Positions 13,928 through 21,384 are shown, counted from the first letter of the stretch. The stretch: 21,640 bases of DNA from Clostridia bacterium (GCA_017464225.1 JAFUDW010000163.1:1-21640), one strand, 5' to 3'. Notes: generated from the letters alone by a model not told the origin. Numbers and translations: made by a program.

Positions 13928-15589
13928 ATGAACATATTGTTTGCTGCCAGCGAGTGCGTTCCCTTCATCAAGACAGGCGGCCTGGCCGACGTGGTGGGCG
14001 CGCTGGCCCCCGTATTGGCTAAAAAGGGCCATGACGTGCGCGTGATCCTGCCCAAGTATGCCATGATCCCCGAAAAATACCGCGATCACCTGACCCATGT
14101 GTGCGATTTCTATGTGCAGATGGGCTGGCGCAGCCAGTACTGCGGCATTGAGGAGCTGCGCCAGGACGGCGTGATCTTCTATTTTGTGGATAACGAATAT
14201 TACTTCTACCGCAATTATATTTACGGCATGGGCGGCGACGAATACGAGCGCTTCGGCTTCTTCTGCCGCGCGGTGCTGGAAGCGCTGCCCCGCATCGGCT
14301 TCCATCCGGACGTATTGCACACCCACGATTGGCAGAGCGGCATGATCCCCGCGCTGATGCGCATCCAGTACGACTGGGACCAGTTCTATCAGTCGGTGCG
14401 CACGGTATATACCATCCATAACCTGCAGTACCAGGGCGTGTTCGGCGTGGAGGATGTTAAGGACGTGCTGAACCTGGATCCCGAGTACTTTACCGACGAT
14501 AAACTGGAATGCTATGGCTGCGCCAACTTCATGAAGGCCGGCCTGGTATACGCCGACGAGATCACCACCGTAAGCCCCAGTTATGCCGAGGAAATCACCA
14601 CGGCCTACTACGGCGAGCGGCTGGATGGCCTGCTCCGCGCCAAGCGCAATCACCTGTCCGGCGTGCTGAACGGCATCGACATCAATTACTGGAACCCGGT
14701 CACCGATCCCGCCCTGGCGCAGAACTATACCGCCGACGATATGAGCGGGCGCGCGGTCTGCAAGCGCGACCTGCAGCGTTCTCTGGGCCTGGATGAGGAT
14801 CCCGACGCCGCCATCATCGGCATGGTGGGCCGCCTGAGCAGCCAGAAGGGCCTGGATCTGGTGGATCACGTGATCGGCCAGATCATGGACGAGCACGTGC
14901 AGCTGGTGGTATTGGGCATGGGCGAAAGCCGCTATGTGAACCTGTTCAGCTGGGCCGAGCAGCAGTATCCCGGCCGCGTGGCCGCCCGCTTCCAGATGGA
15001 CGAGGGCCTGGCGCACAAGATCTACGCCGGCGCCGATATGTTCCTGATGCCCAGCCAGTTTGAGCCCTGCGGACTGAGCCAGATGATCGCCCTGCGCTAC
15101 GGCTGCGTGCCCATCGTGCGCGAAACCGGCGGCCTGCGCGATACCGTGCTGAGCTATAATCATTACAACAACGCCGGCAACGGCTTCACCTTCTTCAATT
15201 ACAACGCCCATGATATGCTCTTTGTGATCCGCCGCGCGCTGCGCTATTACTGGGAGCACAAGGACATCTGGTGGCAGCTGCAGCAGCGCGGCATGCGCGG
15301 CGATTACAGTTGGGATATTTCGGCGGACACCTACGTGGCCCTGTACGAGAGCATGCTGAAAGCTGCGCCCGCCGAAGCGGCGGCTGCTCCCGCGGAAGCG
15401 GCGCCGGCGGAAAAACCGGCTAAAAAGCCCGCCAAGAAGCCCGCGGCCAAGAAAGAACCCGCTGAAAAGAAGCCCGCCGCCAAGAAGGCGACCGCCAAAC
15501 AGCCTGCGGCTGAAAAGGCGGCCGAAGCGCCCAAGGAGAAAAAGCCCGCCGCGCCCCGCAAGCGCGCGGTCAAGAAGGCTGAGGAGTAA
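13928..15589 (+). CDS. glgA: Glycogen synthase (ADP-glucose type) with a basic Ala/Lys/Pro tail
   Basis: The GT5-family enzyme transfers glucose from ADP-glucose to growing glycogen in the cytoplasm. It shows the N-terminal KTGGLADVVGAL motif (Lys15 binds ADP-glucose), HTHDWQSG near residue 136, YTIHNLQYQGVF, SPSYAEEI, VLNGIDINYWNP, GMVGRLSSQKGLDL, and the C-terminal catalytic SQFEPCGLSQMIALRYGCVPIVRETGG (split: SQFEPCGLSQ, then MIALRYGCVP, then IVRETGG). Residues 1-478 match the usual length of about 477. Residues 479-553 are extra: a low-complexity tail of AKKPA-type repeats, strongly positive, like the tails of bacterial H1-like proteins. The start follows AAGGAGA. It has its own promoter and terminator, and no other glycogen gene is nearby. 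Confidence 0.95.
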   Translation: MNILFAASECVPFIKTGGLADVVGALAPVLAKKGHDVRVILPKYAMIPEKYRDHLTHVCDFYVQMGWRSQYCGIEELRQDGVIFYFVDNEYYFYRNYIYGMGGDEYERFGFFCRAVLEALPRIGFHPDVLHTHDWQSGMIPALMRIQYDWDQFYQSVRTVYTIHNLQYQGVFGVEDVKDVLNLDPEYFTDDKLECYGCANFMKAGLVYADEITTVSPSYAEEITTAYYGERLDGLLRAKRNHLSGVLNGIDINYWNPVTDPALAQNYTADDMSGRAVCKRDLQRSLGLDEDPDAAIIGMVGRLSSQKGLDLVDHVIGQIMDEHVQLVVLGMGESRYVNLFSWAEQQYPGRVAARFQMDEGLAHKIYAGADMFLMPSQFEPCGLSQMIALRYGCVPIVRETGGLRDTVLSYNHYNNAGNGFTFFNYNAHDMLFVIRRALRYYWEHKDIWWQLQQRGMRGDYSWDISADTYVALYESMLKAAPAEAAAAPAEAAPAEKPAKKPAKKPAAKKEPAEKKPAAKKATAKQPAAEKAAEAPKEKKPAAPRKRAVKKAEE

Positions 15590-15623
15590 GCTTTCGTCTC
15601 GTCTTCCATTTTCCCCAAAGAAT

Positions 15624-15650
15624 AAATCCGGCACTTGCTGCCGGATTTTT
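15624..15650 (+). terminator. Terminator of glgA
   Basis: A perfect 10-bp stem AAATCCGGCA / TGCCGGATTT with a 5-base loop, running into a T-tract, 34 bases behind the glgA stop. Confidence 0.92.
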
Positions 15651-15756
15651 CTGCACCGGCGGCGCGGAAACAAGCGTTTTGTTCAAACCTGTATTCGGGG
15701 TCGGCGGAGCGCATATTCCCTTTGCGCTTTTTCTTGCTTCAGAAAAGGAGAATTTC

Positions 15757-16584
15757 ATGCCCACCATTCGAGAAACGCTCCGGGCGGCGGCGGACCGGCT
15801 GACCGCTGCGGGCGTGCCCGACGCCCCAACCGACGCGGCGCTGCTGCTGGCGTATGTAACGGGCGAGCATCCATTGAACCTGCGGGCTGATCCGGAGCGG
15901 GCGCTGCCCCCGTCGGTCTGCGGGGAATATGACGCGCTGATCCGCCGCCGGGCGGAGCGCGAGCCGCTGCAGTACATTACGGGCGAAGCCTGGTTCATGG
16001 GCCTGCGCCTTCAAACGTCGCCGGGGGTGCTGATCCCCCGGTTTGATACCGAAACGCTGTGCCAGGCGGCGCTGGAGCGCATGCAGGGCGGCGAGCGGGT
16101 GCTGGATCTGTGCACCGGCAGCGGCGCGCTGGCGGTGGCCATTGCCCATCAGTTTCCCCAAAGCCGGGTGTGCGCCGGGGATATCAGCCCCGCGGCCATC
16201 GCCCTGGCCCGGGAAAACGCGGCGCGCTGCGGCGCGGCGGTGGAGCTGCGCCAGGGCGATCTGTTTGCGCCCTTTGCGGGGATACGCTTTGATATCATCG
16301 TCAGCAACCCGCCCTATATTCCCTCAAGCGCCCTGCCGGGGCTGCAGGGCGAAGTACTGCGGGAGCCCGCCCTGGCGCTGGATGGGGGCGAAGACGGCCT
16401 GCGCTTTTACAGGCGCATCATAAGAGAAGCGCCCGCGCACCTTGCGCCGGACGGCTGGCTGCTGCTGGAGATCGGCAGCGATCAGGCGGCGGCGGTCACC
16501 GGGCTGATGGCCGCGGATTATCGGGATATACAGACTTACAGCGATCTGAACGGCCTGAGCCGCGCCGTCGCGGGAAGGATTTAA
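15757..16584 (+). CDS. prmC: Release factor glutamine methyltransferase PrmC
   Basis: The 275-residue protein methylates the Gln of the GGQ motif in peptide-chain release factors 1 and 2, using S-adenosylmethionine. It has an N-terminal helical domain (1 to about 75), then PLQYITGEAWFMGL, the IPRFDTETL segment before the methyltransferase fold, motif I VLDLCTGSGALAVAIA, the acidic loop GDISPAAIALA, and the catalytic SNPPYIP (NPPY binds the glutamine amide). Length is typical. The start at 15757 is chosen because AAGGAG (15745-15750) lies six bases before it; the open frame extends to 15679, but that part is not conserved. The Nudix gene begins two bases after the stop, so the two form an operon. 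prmC usually sits beside prfA; here it does not. Confidence 0.94.
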   Translation: MPTIRETLRAAADRLTAAGVPDAPTDAALLLAYVTGEHPLNLRADPERALPPSVCGEYDALIRRRAEREPLQYITGEAWFMGLRLQTSPGVLIPRFDTETLCQAALERMQGGERVLDLCTGSGALAVAIAHQFPQSRVCAGDISPAAIALARENAARCGAAVELRQGDLFAPFAGIRFDIIVSNPPYIPSSALPGLQGEVLREPALALDGGEDGLRFYRRIIREAPAHLAPDGWLLLEIGSDQAAAVTGLMAADYRDIQTYSDLNGLSRAVAGRI

Positions 16585-16586
16585 AG

Positions 16587-17042
16587 ATGGGTTATATTGC
16601 AAACATCCGCAAAAAGATCGGCCACGATCCGCTGGTGATCGTGGGCGCCAGCGTGATCCTGATCAACGAAAAGGGTCAGGTGCTCCTGCAGCGCCGGGCC
16701 GATAACGGCCTGTGGGGCTACCACGGCGGCTGCGCGGAGCTGTTTGAGCGGGTGGAGGACGCCGCCCGGCGGGAGCTGCTGGAGGAGACCGGGCTGACCG
16801 CCGGGCCCATGACGCTGCTGGGCGTTTTTTCCGGCCCGGAGATGGATTATACCTACCCCAACGGCGACAGGGTATCGGTGACCGATTGCGTGTTCCTGTG
16901 CCAAAGCTATTCCGGCGAAATGCGCAGGCAGGAGGATGAGGTGCGGGAGCTGCGCTGGTTTTATCCCGACGCGCTGCCCAGCGAGATCACGCCCACCAAC
17001 CGCCCGGCGCTGCTGCAATGGGCCGCCTCCGCGCGGGGCTGA
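16587..17042 (+). CDS. Nudix hydrolase
   Basis: The 151-residue protein carries a complete Nudix box, GCAELFERVEDAARRELLEETGL split as GCAELFE, RVEDAAR, RELLEETGL (G-x5-E-x7-REUxEExGU), around residues 48-70. Nudix enzymes cleave nucleoside diphosphates linked to another moiety, using Mg2+ bound by the box glutamates. Upstream is the usual strand VILINEKGQVLLQRR, downstream an acidic turn and a tryptophan near ELRWFYPDAL that often marks sugar-nucleotide or MutT-like members. The exact substrate is open. It starts two bases after the prmC stop (TAAAGATG), without its own clear ribosome site, so coupled translation is likely. The next unit, htpG, has its own promoter. Confidence 0.88.
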   Translation: MGYIANIRKKIGHDPLVIVGASVILINEKGQVLLQRRADNGLWGYHGGCAELFERVEDAARRELLEETGLTAGPMTLLGVFSGPEMDYTYPNGDRVSVTDCVFLCQSYSGEMRRQEDEVRELRWFYPDALPSEITPTNRPALLQWAASARG

Positions 17043-17080
17043 TTTTAACGCGTATACGCCGCAAAACATCAAATCCGCTA

Positions 17081-17109
17081 TTGACAAAAACTGCCGGGGG
17101 TGCTATGCT
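17081..17109 (+). promoter_or_regulatory. Promoter of htpG
   Basis: Consensus -35 TTGACA (17081-17086), 17-bp spacer, -10 TATGCT (17104-17109). The CIRCE operator begins 11 bases later, around the expected transcript start. Confidence 0.85.
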
Positions 17110-17119
17110 GTATACGTTG

Positions 17120-17146
17120 TTAGCACTCATCTTTAACGAGTGCTAA
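17120..17146 (+). promoter_or_regulatory. CIRCE operator (HrcA site)
   Basis: TTAGCACTC, nine bases, GAGTGCTAA: a perfect 9-bp inverted repeat identical to the CIRCE consensus. The heat-shock repressor HrcA binds this element. It lies in the 5' leader of htpG. Confidence 0.97.
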
Positions 17147-17185
17147 CAGAGCAAGAATAAAACGCGCCGCAAGGAGGCAATCCAT

Positions 17186-19027
17186 ATGTCAGAAATCAAA
17201 AAGGGAAATATTTCCATTCACGCGCAAAATATCATGCCGGTGATCAAGCGCTGGCTGTATTCCGATAAGGATATTTTCATCCGCGAGCTGGTGGCCAACG
17301 GCTGCGACGCCATCACCAAATACCGCATGGCCACGGGCGCGGGTGAGGAGGGCCTCAAGGTCACCGTGACCGTGGACAAGGAAAAAAGCGAGCTGCGCTT
17401 TACCGATAACGGCATCGGCATGACCGCCGAGGAGCTGGACAAATACATCAACCAGGTGGCCTTCTCCAGCGCCGAGGAATTCCTCAAAAAGTACCAGGGC
17501 GACGCCGAGGGCGGCATCATCGGTCACTTTGGCCTGGGCTTTTACAGCGCCTTCATGCCCGCCGACAAGGTGACCATCGACACCCTGAGCTATGTGGAGG
17601 GCGAAAAGGCCGTGCGCTGGGAAAGCGAGGACGGCATGGCCTACGCGATGAGCGAAAGCGACCGGGCCGAGCGCGGCACCACCATCACGCTGCACATCAG
17701 CGAGGAGGAAAAGGAATTTCTGGATACCTACCGGGTGCGACAGGTGCTCAACCGCTACTGCGGTTATATGGCCGTGCCCATCTATCTGGAGGATACCGCA
17801 GACAAGCCCGAGCCGCCCAAGGAGGGCGAGGAATCGAAGGCGCCCACGCCCATCAACGACACCCATCCGCTATGGCTCAAGGCCCCCAAGGACTGCACTG
17901 AGCAGGAGTATAAGGACTGCTATCACAAGCTGTTCAACACCTTTGAGGAGCCGCTGTTCTGGATCCATCTGAACGTGGATTACCCCTTCAATCTCAAAGG
18001 CATCCTGTACTTCCCGCGCATCCGCAAGGACTTTGGCGGCCAGGAGGGCGAAATCAAGCTGTTCAACCGTCAGGTGTTTGTGGCCGACAACATCAAGGAG
18101 ATCATTCCCGAGTTCCTGCTGCTGCTCCGCGGCGTGCTGGACTGCCCCGATCTGCCGCTGAACGTGAGCCGCAGCTTCCTGCAGAACGACGGCTATGTGA
18201 AAAAGCTCAGCGCGCACATCACCAAGAAGGTGGCCGATAAGCTGAACGCGCTGATGAACACCGAGCGCGAAACCTACCAGACCTATTGGGACGATATCCA
18301 TCCCTTTGTCAAGTATGGCTGCCTGCGGGATGAAAAGTTCTATGAGTCCGTCAAGGGCAGCCTGCTGATGAAAACCACGGCGGGCGAATATCTGACGCTG
18401 GACGAATACAGATCCCGCAACGAGGGCAAGACCGAAAAGAAGGTGTATTATACCTCCGACGCCGCCCGCCAGGCAGCTTCTGTCAAGCTCTACACCGACC
18501 GGGGCATCGACGTGGTGATCATGGATTCGGTGATCGATATCAGCTTCATGCAGCATCTGGAGAACATGGGCGAGGAGGACAAAGCCGTCACCTTCGCCCG
18601 GGTGGACGCCGATACCGACGGCCTTACCGATGCCGACGCCGAGGCTGCCGATCTGCCCCAAGAGGAGCTGCAGCAGCTGTTCCGCGACGCCGTGGGCGAT
18701 GAAAACCTGACGGTGAAAACCCAGGCGCTCAAGGATCACGATCTGCCGCTGATGCTGCTGGAGGATGAGCAGATGCGCCGCTACCGCGAGATGGCGCAGA
18801 TCTACGGCCAGGGCTTTACCCTGCCCGAAAAGCCCGAGGTGGTGCTCAACTCCGCCTGCGCCGCCGTTCGCGATCTGGCCGCTCTGGAAGACAAGGAGCT
18901 GCAGCAGCTGTTGGCCCGGCAGTACTTCGATATCGCCCGCATGAGCAGCCGTCCCCTGGAAAAGGAGGAGCTGAGCCGCTTCATTGCCAACAGTTACAGG
19001 ATCGCCGCCAAGGTGAGCGAAAAGTAA
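17186..19027 (+). CDS. htpG: Chaperone HtpG (Hsp90)
   Basis: The 613-residue cytoplasmic ATP-dependent chaperone is close to the E. coli length of 624. The N-terminal GHKL ATP-binding domain is clear: ELVANGCDAITKYR (the usual ELISNASDA motif with Gly-Cys in place of Ala-Ser), TDNGIGMT, GHFGLGFYSAFM and RGTTITLHI. The middle domain includes PLFWIHLNVDYPF, YFPRIRKDF and the catalytic-arginine loop LNVSRSFLQND. The C-terminal dimerisation domain follows (about residue 500 on). ATG 17186 is set behind AAGGAGG. Expression should be repressed by HrcA through the CIRCE element in its leader, in contrast to Bacillus subtilis, where htpG is not under HrcA. It stands alone; repeat copy 2 begins 22 bases after the stop. 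Confidence 0.97.
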   Translation: MSEIKKGNISIHAQNIMPVIKRWLYSDKDIFIRELVANGCDAITKYRMATGAGEEGLKVTVTVDKEKSELRFTDNGIGMTAEELDKYINQVAFSSAEEFLKKYQGDAEGGIIGHFGLGFYSAFMPADKVTIDTLSYVEGEKAVRWESEDGMAYAMSESDRAERGTTITLHISEEEKEFLDTYRVRQVLNRYCGYMAVPIYLEDTADKPEPPKEGEESKAPTPINDTHPLWLKAPKDCTEQEYKDCYHKLFNTFEEPLFWIHLNVDYPFNLKGILYFPRIRKDFGGQEGEIKLFNRQVFVADNIKEIIPEFLLLLRGVLDCPDLPLNVSRSFLQNDGYVKKLSAHITKKVADKLNALMNTERETYQTYWDDIHPFVKYGCLRDEKFYESVKGSLLMKTTAGEYLTLDEYRSRNEGKTEKKVYYTSDAARQAASVKLYTDRGIDVVIMDSVIDISFMQHLENMGEEDKAVTFARVDADTDGLTDADAEAADLPQEELQQLFRDAVGDENLTVKTQALKDHDLPLMLLEDEQMRRYREMAQIYGQGFTLPEKPEVVLNSACAAVRDLAALEDKELQQLLARQYFDIARMSSRPLEKEELSRFIANSYRIAAKVSEK

Positions 19028-19048
19028 CAGGGAACGGCGATCATGGGA

Positions 19049-19421
19049 ATTTGACGGGGAGGGGGAACGTTAAGGGGCGCTGCCCCTTAAAAACCCCGCC
19101 AGGGAGGGAGGCCTCCCTGGACCCGCCGGTTGCGGAAGCTGATCGCATGCTCTTTCCAGCAATTTCCCGCAGTTGATTGAATACGGGTTGTCGCAAAGAG
19201 CGCATCGGAAATACGCCGCAAAACAAAAACGACTGGAAACGAGCAAGCTCGATCCAGCCGTTTTGCTTATGCGGCTATGACGCTGACGCGTCATTGACGT
19301 CGGCAAGCCGCCGTCATTTCCGGTGCGGGTAACGTATTTAAAATTCGATAGAAAACCCCAGTCTGAGGTTGGCACGCGAAGCGGGCCGAGGATTGCGCAG
19401 CAATCCCGAAAAAGGCAAGGG
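19049..19421 (+). repeat. Dispersed structured repeat, copy 2
   Basis: This is the better preserved partner of 5341-5690, same orientation. Its 5' module has two near-perfect hairpins: TTAAGGGGC / GCCCCTTAA (19070-19090) and CCAGGGAGG / CCTCCCTGG (19099-19120). Block A (19160-19328) and block B (19359-19421) align without gaps to copy 1; the AT-rich linker between them (about 30 bases) is not conserved. The stems in block A (CGAGC/GCTCG, ATGACGC/GCGTCAT, GACGTCGGC/GCCGCCGTC) and block B (GGATTGC/GCAATCC) are the same in both copies. No credible protein is encoded. Confidence 0.85.
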
Positions 19422-19740
19422 ACGGCAGATGGAGCTTGCTCCAATCTGACGGCTCTCGCCTTTTTCATTGGCCTCAGACGGCCTCTTTATGCCAACCCAA
19501 AAGCTTAACTGGCGGAAACTGCTTGATAGTGTCATCAAGCTTGTTCGCCGGAATGGAGTCCAGAGGCCCAAGCGGGCCTTTGGCGCAGGATTATAAGGGG
19601 CTCGAAGCGCACGGAAAGGCTGCCGGTGGCAGCCTTTCAGCGTAGAGCGGGCCGGTAGGCCCCGGCCGCGTAGGCCCTTATCGATCCTTTTCTCCCCTGC
19701 CAATCAACTTCAAAACAAGGATCATTATCCAAACGTAAAG
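19422..19740. other. Hairpin-rich non-coding stretch after repeat copy 2
   Basis: About 320 bases without a gene but with a chain of stems: GGAGC/GCTCC near 19430, a two-part stem at 19509-19551 (CTGGCG/CGCCGG enclosing GCTTGAT/ATCAAGC), AGGCCC/GGGCCT at 19564-19579, and a perfect 10-bp stem AAAGGCTGCC/GGCAGCCTTT at 19615-19637. None has a long U-tract. It may be part of a long structured RNA or a mosaic of REP-like elements. It has no counterpart beside copy 1. Confidence 0.55.
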
Positions 19741-19767
19741 CGTGCTGATCGAATAACAGAAACGCCA

Positions 19768-20001
19768 TCAGCTGGGCTTTTTTTCGTCATACCGTTCAAA
19801 GGCATCCTCCAAAGGGCCGGGCATGGCCAGGAGCTGCTTGATCTGGACGGCCTCATTCAGGGTAAAAGGCGTAATTGCGCACAACTTATTGTGCAGCGTG
19901 CCATAGCTGACGCCCAGACGGTCGGCCACCTCGCGGCGGGTGAGGCCCAGCAGCGCAATACGCGCCACCACCTTGCGATAAACGATAGAATCTGTACGCA
20001 T
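19768..20001 (-). CDS. Small HTH protein (Cro/C1-like) with SOS-type promoter
   Basis: The 77-residue protein is essentially one helix-turn-helix: LTRREVADRLGVSYGTLHNK at residues 20-39 has the pattern of Cro/C1-type DNA-binding domains. A helix (TLNEAVQIKQLLAM) follows, then a short acidic C-terminus. This size is usual for phage Cro-like repressors and small element-encoded regulators. The start is behind GGGAGGG at proper spacing. Its promoter is a perfect sigma-A consensus with a LexA box in the leader, so it should be induced by DNA damage; two AACCGCGG repeats in the promoter may be its own operators. No phage gene or partner is adjacent. Target and role are unknown. Confidence 0.75.
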   Translation of the reverse strand: MRTDSIVYRKVVARIALLGLTRREVADRLGVSYGTLHNKLCAITPFTLNEAVQIKQLLAMPGPLEDAFERYDEKKPS

Positions 20002-20023
20002 TGTACATCCCTCCCATTGTATG

Positions 20024-20037
20024 CGAACAAATGTTCG
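20024..20037. promoter_or_regulatory. LexA/DinR (SOS) box
   Basis: CGAACAAATGTTCG, matching the Firmicute SOS box CGAACRNRYGTTYC at 13 of 14 positions, embedded in a perfect 7-2-7 palindrome (20023-20038). It lies about 7-20 bases after the expected transcript start of the HTH gene and ahead of its ribosome site. Confidence 0.8.
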
Positions 20038-20050
20038 CGTTTATGAGCAT

Positions 20051-20079
20051 ATTATAACCGCGGAATGGCAAAATGTCAA
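20051..20079 (-). promoter_or_regulatory. Perfect consensus promoter of the HTH gene
   Basis: On the minus strand: TTGACA (complement of 20074-20079), exactly 17 bp, TATAAT (complement of 20051-20056), both boxes perfect. AACCGCGG occurs at 20056-20063 and 20078-20085, 22 bp apart (two helical turns), overlapping or flanking both boxes; the second is part of a perfect palindrome AACCGCGGTT. Confidence 0.9.
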
Positions 20080-20107
20080 CCGCGGTTTTAAAATATTAAC
20101 GGAGCGT

Positions 20108-20131
20108 GCAAAATATTGCGACGATCGTCGC
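20108..20131 (-). terminator. Possible terminator of the sensor kinase gene
   Basis: A perfect 14-bp palindrome GCGACGATCGTCGC (20118-20131) is followed on the minus strand by AATATTTT. As a hairpin it would have a 5-bp stem and a GATC loop. It could equally be a protein-binding site upstream of the HTH promoter. Confidence 0.35.
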
Positions 20132-20163
20132 GCTGGGTGCGCCGACGGGAATTTTTTCAACAA

Positions 20164-21210
20164 TTATTTAAGCGTCACCGTAAACCGGCTTCCTTTGCCG
20201 GGCGTGCTTTCGGCCCGGATCTCTCCGCCCGTCGCCTCCAAAATGCGCTTTACCAGCGCCAGGCCCAGCCCGTTGCCCTCCCGCTGATGGGAGCCGTCGG
20301 CCTGGTAAAAGCGATCAAAAATATGGGTCAGTTGCTCCTCCGTCATGCCCTCGCCGCTGTCGCTGACCTCCACGGTAACGGCGTCGTCCAGCGCTTGAAG
20401 CCTGAGGCGCAGCAGCCCGCCGGGAGGATCAAATTTGACGGCGTTGTCAATCAGGTTGCTCCATACATGCAGCATCAGGCTTTGGGGCCCGGTATACGTC
20501 ATGGGCGCCAGATCGACATCCAGCTCCAGCCCTTTTTCAGACCATTTGCGCTCGTGCAAAAGCAGCGCCTGGCGCAGCTGCTCATCCAGCCGGTAAGCCA
20601 CGCGCTCGGCAGGGATGGACTGGTTGTCCACCTTGGAGAGCAAAAGGATATTGTTTACCAGATCGCCCAGCCGATGGGTGCTCACCAGGATCTTGTCCAC
20701 ATATTCCTTCTGCCGGGCCGGATCGTCGGCATCCTGCAGGAGCATGGCGTAACCCTCAATGGCGTTGATGGGCGTTTTGAACTCATGGGATACGTTGGAT
20801 ACAAAATCGCTCTGCAGCGTTTCAATGGTGCCAAGCGCTTTGGCCATGGTGTTAAAATGATCATAGCTCTGGCGCATTTCGCCAAAGTGCCCGGGATGAT
20901 CCAGCCGCACGCTGAAATCGCCTTGGGCCACCTGCTGCATGGCGCGGCTGAGGCGGGTAATGGGGCTGATGAACATGCGGCTGAAAATCAGGCTCAGCAC
21001 CATGCCCATGGCGATGGATAGCAGGATCATCCATACGATGGTGGGCACGATGACCCGCGTTTTGGTCAGCCATTCGATCAGCATGGTCAGCAGCGCCGCC
21101 GCGCCGATGGATACGCTCAGGATAATGAAAATGCTGATGATGAAATACAGCTGCAGATTATCGCTGCGCACCTCGGTATCCGGCGTTTTCATTTTGAATC
21201 TCTTTTTCAT
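20164..21210 (-). CDS. Membrane sensor histidine kinase (HAMP-HisKA-HATPase)
   Basis: The 348-residue protein has two membrane helices (about 20-45 and 54-77) separated by only about eight residues, so it has no external sensor domain and probably senses the membrane or a partner. A HAMP linker (about 77-130; ISPITRLSRAMQQVAQGDFSVR) leads to the HisKA dimerisation helix with phospho-acceptor His142 (SNVSHEFKTPINAI). The catalytic domain shows the N box (NLIDNAVKF), G1 (DSGEGM), F box (IFDRFYQ) and G2 (GNGLGLALV). It would phosphorylate a response regulator, but none is encoded beside it in this window; its own promoter lies just upstream. AGGAGG precedes the ATG by ten bases. Confidence 0.93.
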   Translation of the reverse strand: MKKRFKMKTPDTEVRSDNLQLYFIISIFIILSVSIGAAALLTMLIEWLTKTRVIVPTIVWMILLSIAMGMVLSLIFSRMFISPITRLSRAMQQVAQGDFSVRLDHPGHFGEMRQSYDHFNTMAKALGTIETLQSDFVSNVSHEFKTPINAIEGYAMLLQDADDPARQKEYVDKILVSTHRLGDLVNNILLLSKVDNQSIPAERVAYRLDEQLRQALLLHERKWSEKGLELDVDLAPMTYTGPQSLMLHVWSNLIDNAVKFDPPGGLLRLRLQALDDAVTVEVSDSGEGMTEEQLTHIFDRFYQADGSHQREGNGLGLALVKRILEATGGEIRAESTPGKGSRFTVTLK

Positions 21211-21242
21211 TGCGCCGCAGCCTCCTGTTAATTCCCAACTAT

Positions 21243-21271
21243 ACTATAATACAGATGAATGGAAAATTCAA
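21243..21271 (-). promoter_or_regulatory. Promoter of the sensor kinase gene
   Basis: On the minus strand: -35 TTGAAT (complement of 21266-21271), 17-bp spacer, -10 TATAGT (complement of 21243-21248), 32 bases before the kinase ATG. Confidence 0.65.
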
Positions 21272-21356
21272 ATCTTTGCGCTGATACAGCATCCGCTAAA
21301 TAAAAGCCGAGGGATGTATCCGCATATGATATTGAACCTTGATGAAAGGTTTATAT

Positions 21357-21384
21357 CTGAAAACAGGGATTTGTTGGGGAGGAA
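21357..21384 (+). repeat. Third copy of the repeat's head sequence
   Basis: CTGAAAACAGG at 21357 and the following ATTTG..TGGG..AGGAA match 5329-5355 with two differences and one extra base. Right after it a perfect 9-bp stem GCTTTCTTC / GAAGAAAGC appears, at the place where copies 1 and 2 have the TTAAGGGGC stem. The rest of the repeat is absent. Confidence 0.45.

Noticed and set aside
13874..15673. A 599-codon open frame antisense to glgA
   Set aside because: It is a by-product of the codon bias of glgA; the composition (Ala, His, Gln, Val) is artificial, and glgA is unmistakable on the other strand.
15679..15756. Upstream extension of prmC
   Set aside because: Not conserved in the family, and ATG 15757 has a proper ribosome site.
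19422..19740. CRISPR array or tandem repeats
   Set aside because: The stems differ in sequence and spacing; no regularly spaced direct repeats were found here or elsewhere in the window.
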